Part shown: positions 6,887 through 7,609 of the stretch, in pieces
How positions within the stretch are numbered: the stretch's first letter is position 1
Layout: each line of letters opens with the position of its first letter
Notes under the pieces: model-generated
What the model was told of the DNA's origin: nothing
The model's input: the letters and a program-made list of their open reading frames with translations, nothing else
Database searches by the model: none
Source: a bacterium HR41
Lineage (GTDB): Bacteria; Actinomycetota; Thermoleophilia; Solirubrobacterales; Thermoleophilaceae
NCBI GenBank assembly: GCA_002898855.1
Contig: BEIR01000050.1
Coordinates: 1-7,609, forward strand
DNA length: 7,609 nucleotides
Direction: 5' to 3'
Position numbers and translations under genes: made by a program

Positions 6887-7609
6887 TCAGCGCCCGATCG
6901 CGACCATCCGCTCGATCGGGATGCGGGCGCGCTCGGCGATGTCGTCGGGAACACGCACCTCGGGCGCGAGGTTGCGCAGCGTGTCGCGCAGCTTGCGGAG
7001 CGTGATCATCTTCATGTACGGGCAGATCGCATCGGGGTTCGCAGGGTAGAAGCGCTTGCCCGGATTGGCCTTCTCGAGCCCGTAGAGGAGGCCGGTCTCG
7101 GTGGCGACAACGAACTCGCGCGCCTTCGATTCGCGTGCGTGGCGGATCATCCCGCTCGTCGAGAGCATGAAGGTGCGCTCGGGATCGACGTCGCCGCAAG
7201 CGGCGTACTCCATCACCTGCGTCGAACAACCGCACTCGGGATGGATCAGGAACTCGCTCTCGGGATGCTCGGCGCGCACGCGCGCGATGTCCTGGGGACG
7301 AATACCCGCATGGACGTGGCACTCGCCGGTCCAAACGTGCATCTTGCGCCCGGTCATCCGCTCGACGTAGGCGCCCAGCCACATGTCGGGGCCGAAGAGG
7401 ATCTCGACGTCGTCGCCGTGCTCGCGGCGGACGTGTTCCACCACCTGGACGGCGTTCGAGGAGGTGCAGCAGTAGTCGCTCTCGGCTTTGACCTCGGCGC
7501 TCGTGTTGACGTACATCACGACGATCGCACCCGGGTGCTTGCGCTTCCAAGCGCGCAGCTCTTCGGCTGTGATCGACTCGGCGAGCGAGCAACCGGCGCC
7601 GAGGTCGGG
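6887..7609 (-). CDS. nadA: Quinolinate synthase NadA (5' end beyond the window)
   Basis: NadA condenses iminoaspartate with dihydroxyacetone phosphate to give quinolinate in de novo NAD synthesis, using a [4Fe-4S] cluster. The frame is open to the right edge, so the N-terminal third is missing; 240 residues are visible. All three expected cluster cysteines can be seen, numbered from the window edge: Cys7 in AGCSLA, Cys126 in HPEC and Cys196 in ICPYM. Other family blocks are YVNTSAEVKAESDYCCTSSN (33-52), FGPDMWLG (72-79), GECHVHAG (95-102) and TETGLLYGL (170-178). The internal GTG/ATG at 7519-7514 should not be taken as the start, since the first cluster cysteine lies upstream of it. The C-terminus looks complete at TGA (6889-6887). 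nadB and nadC, frequent neighbours, would have to lie beyond the right edge. Confidence 0.95.
   Translation of the reverse strand, partial: PDLGAGCSLAESITAEELRAWKRKHPGAIVVMYVNTSAEVKAESDYCCTSSNAVQVVEHVRREHGDDVEILFGPDMWLGAYVERMTGRKMHVWTGECHVHAGIRPQDIARVRAEHPESEFLIHPECGCSTQVMEYAACGDVDPERTFMLSTSGMIRHARESKAREFVVATETGLLYGLEKANPGKRFYPANPDAICPYMKMITLRKLRDTLRNLAPEVRVPDDIAERARIPIERMVAIGR

Noticed and set aside
6950..7480. Extra cysteines of NadA (CC pair, CGC after HPE) as a second metal site
   Set aside because: These fit what I recall of actinobacterial NadA sequences, and the three known cluster ligands are accounted for.
6426..7592. A 388-codon minus-strand open frame over nadA
   Set aside because: Its translation is arginine-rich and featureless, while the overlapping frame contains all NadA motifs including the three cluster cysteines.

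Overview
The window is very GC-rich bacterial DNA with tightly packed genes, GTG starts and 4-base start/stop overlaps. The protein sequences (FtsE/FtsX, a RibD-like reductase, the NadA variant with the HPECGC stretch) and the apparent ftsE-ftsX-S41 protease neighbourhood suggest a high-GC actinobacterium, most likely of the class Thermoleophilia (Solirubrobacterales/Thermoleophilales). That placement is an inference from remembered family resemblance, not from a search.

Layout, left to right. (1) Positions 1-99, minus strand: the first 33 codons of a membrane-anchored or secreted protein, probably an S41 C-terminal processing protease. (2) 100-519: a gene-free stretch with a strong GC hairpin. 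(3) 520-2119, plus strand: a GT39-type membrane glycosyltransferase broken by a one-base frameshift in a C6 run and an in-frame amber codon; this is a pseudogene unless the assembly is wrong. (4) 2116-3830, minus strand: the cell-division operon ftsE-ftsX, joined by a GTGA overlap. (5) 4014-4595, plus strand: a small calcineurin-type metallophosphoesterase. (6) 4615-5352, minus strand: a stand-alone RibD C-terminal-type (pyrimidine reductase/DHFR-like) protein. (7) 5542-6800, plus strand: a short-chain dehydrogenase and a single-domain GST-N/thioredoxin-fold protein, joined by an ATGA overlap. (8) 6887 to the right edge, minus strand: quinolinate synthase NadA, lacking its N-terminus.

How the genes relate. 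FtsE and FtsX form the ABC-type complex that controls peptidoglycan hydrolysis at division. The first-listed protease fragment lies downstream in the same orientation, but it is cut off from ftsX by the broken glycosyltransferase. The SDR and GST-N proteins look like a co-translated redox pair of unknown substrate. NadA belongs to de novo NAD synthesis; its partner genes are not in view. The other genes are single housekeeping or accessory genes in alternating orientation.

The most interesting signals are regulatory and evolutionary rather than a new defence or mobile system. They are the decaying glycosyltransferase wedged between ftsX and the protease gene; the recurring TANNNT box 7-9 bases before three start codons, which suggests leaderless transcripts; the arginine-rich, rare-codon tail on the SDR; and clustered palindromes upstream of the SDR. 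I see no CRISPR array, rRNA, tRNA, transposase or integrase.
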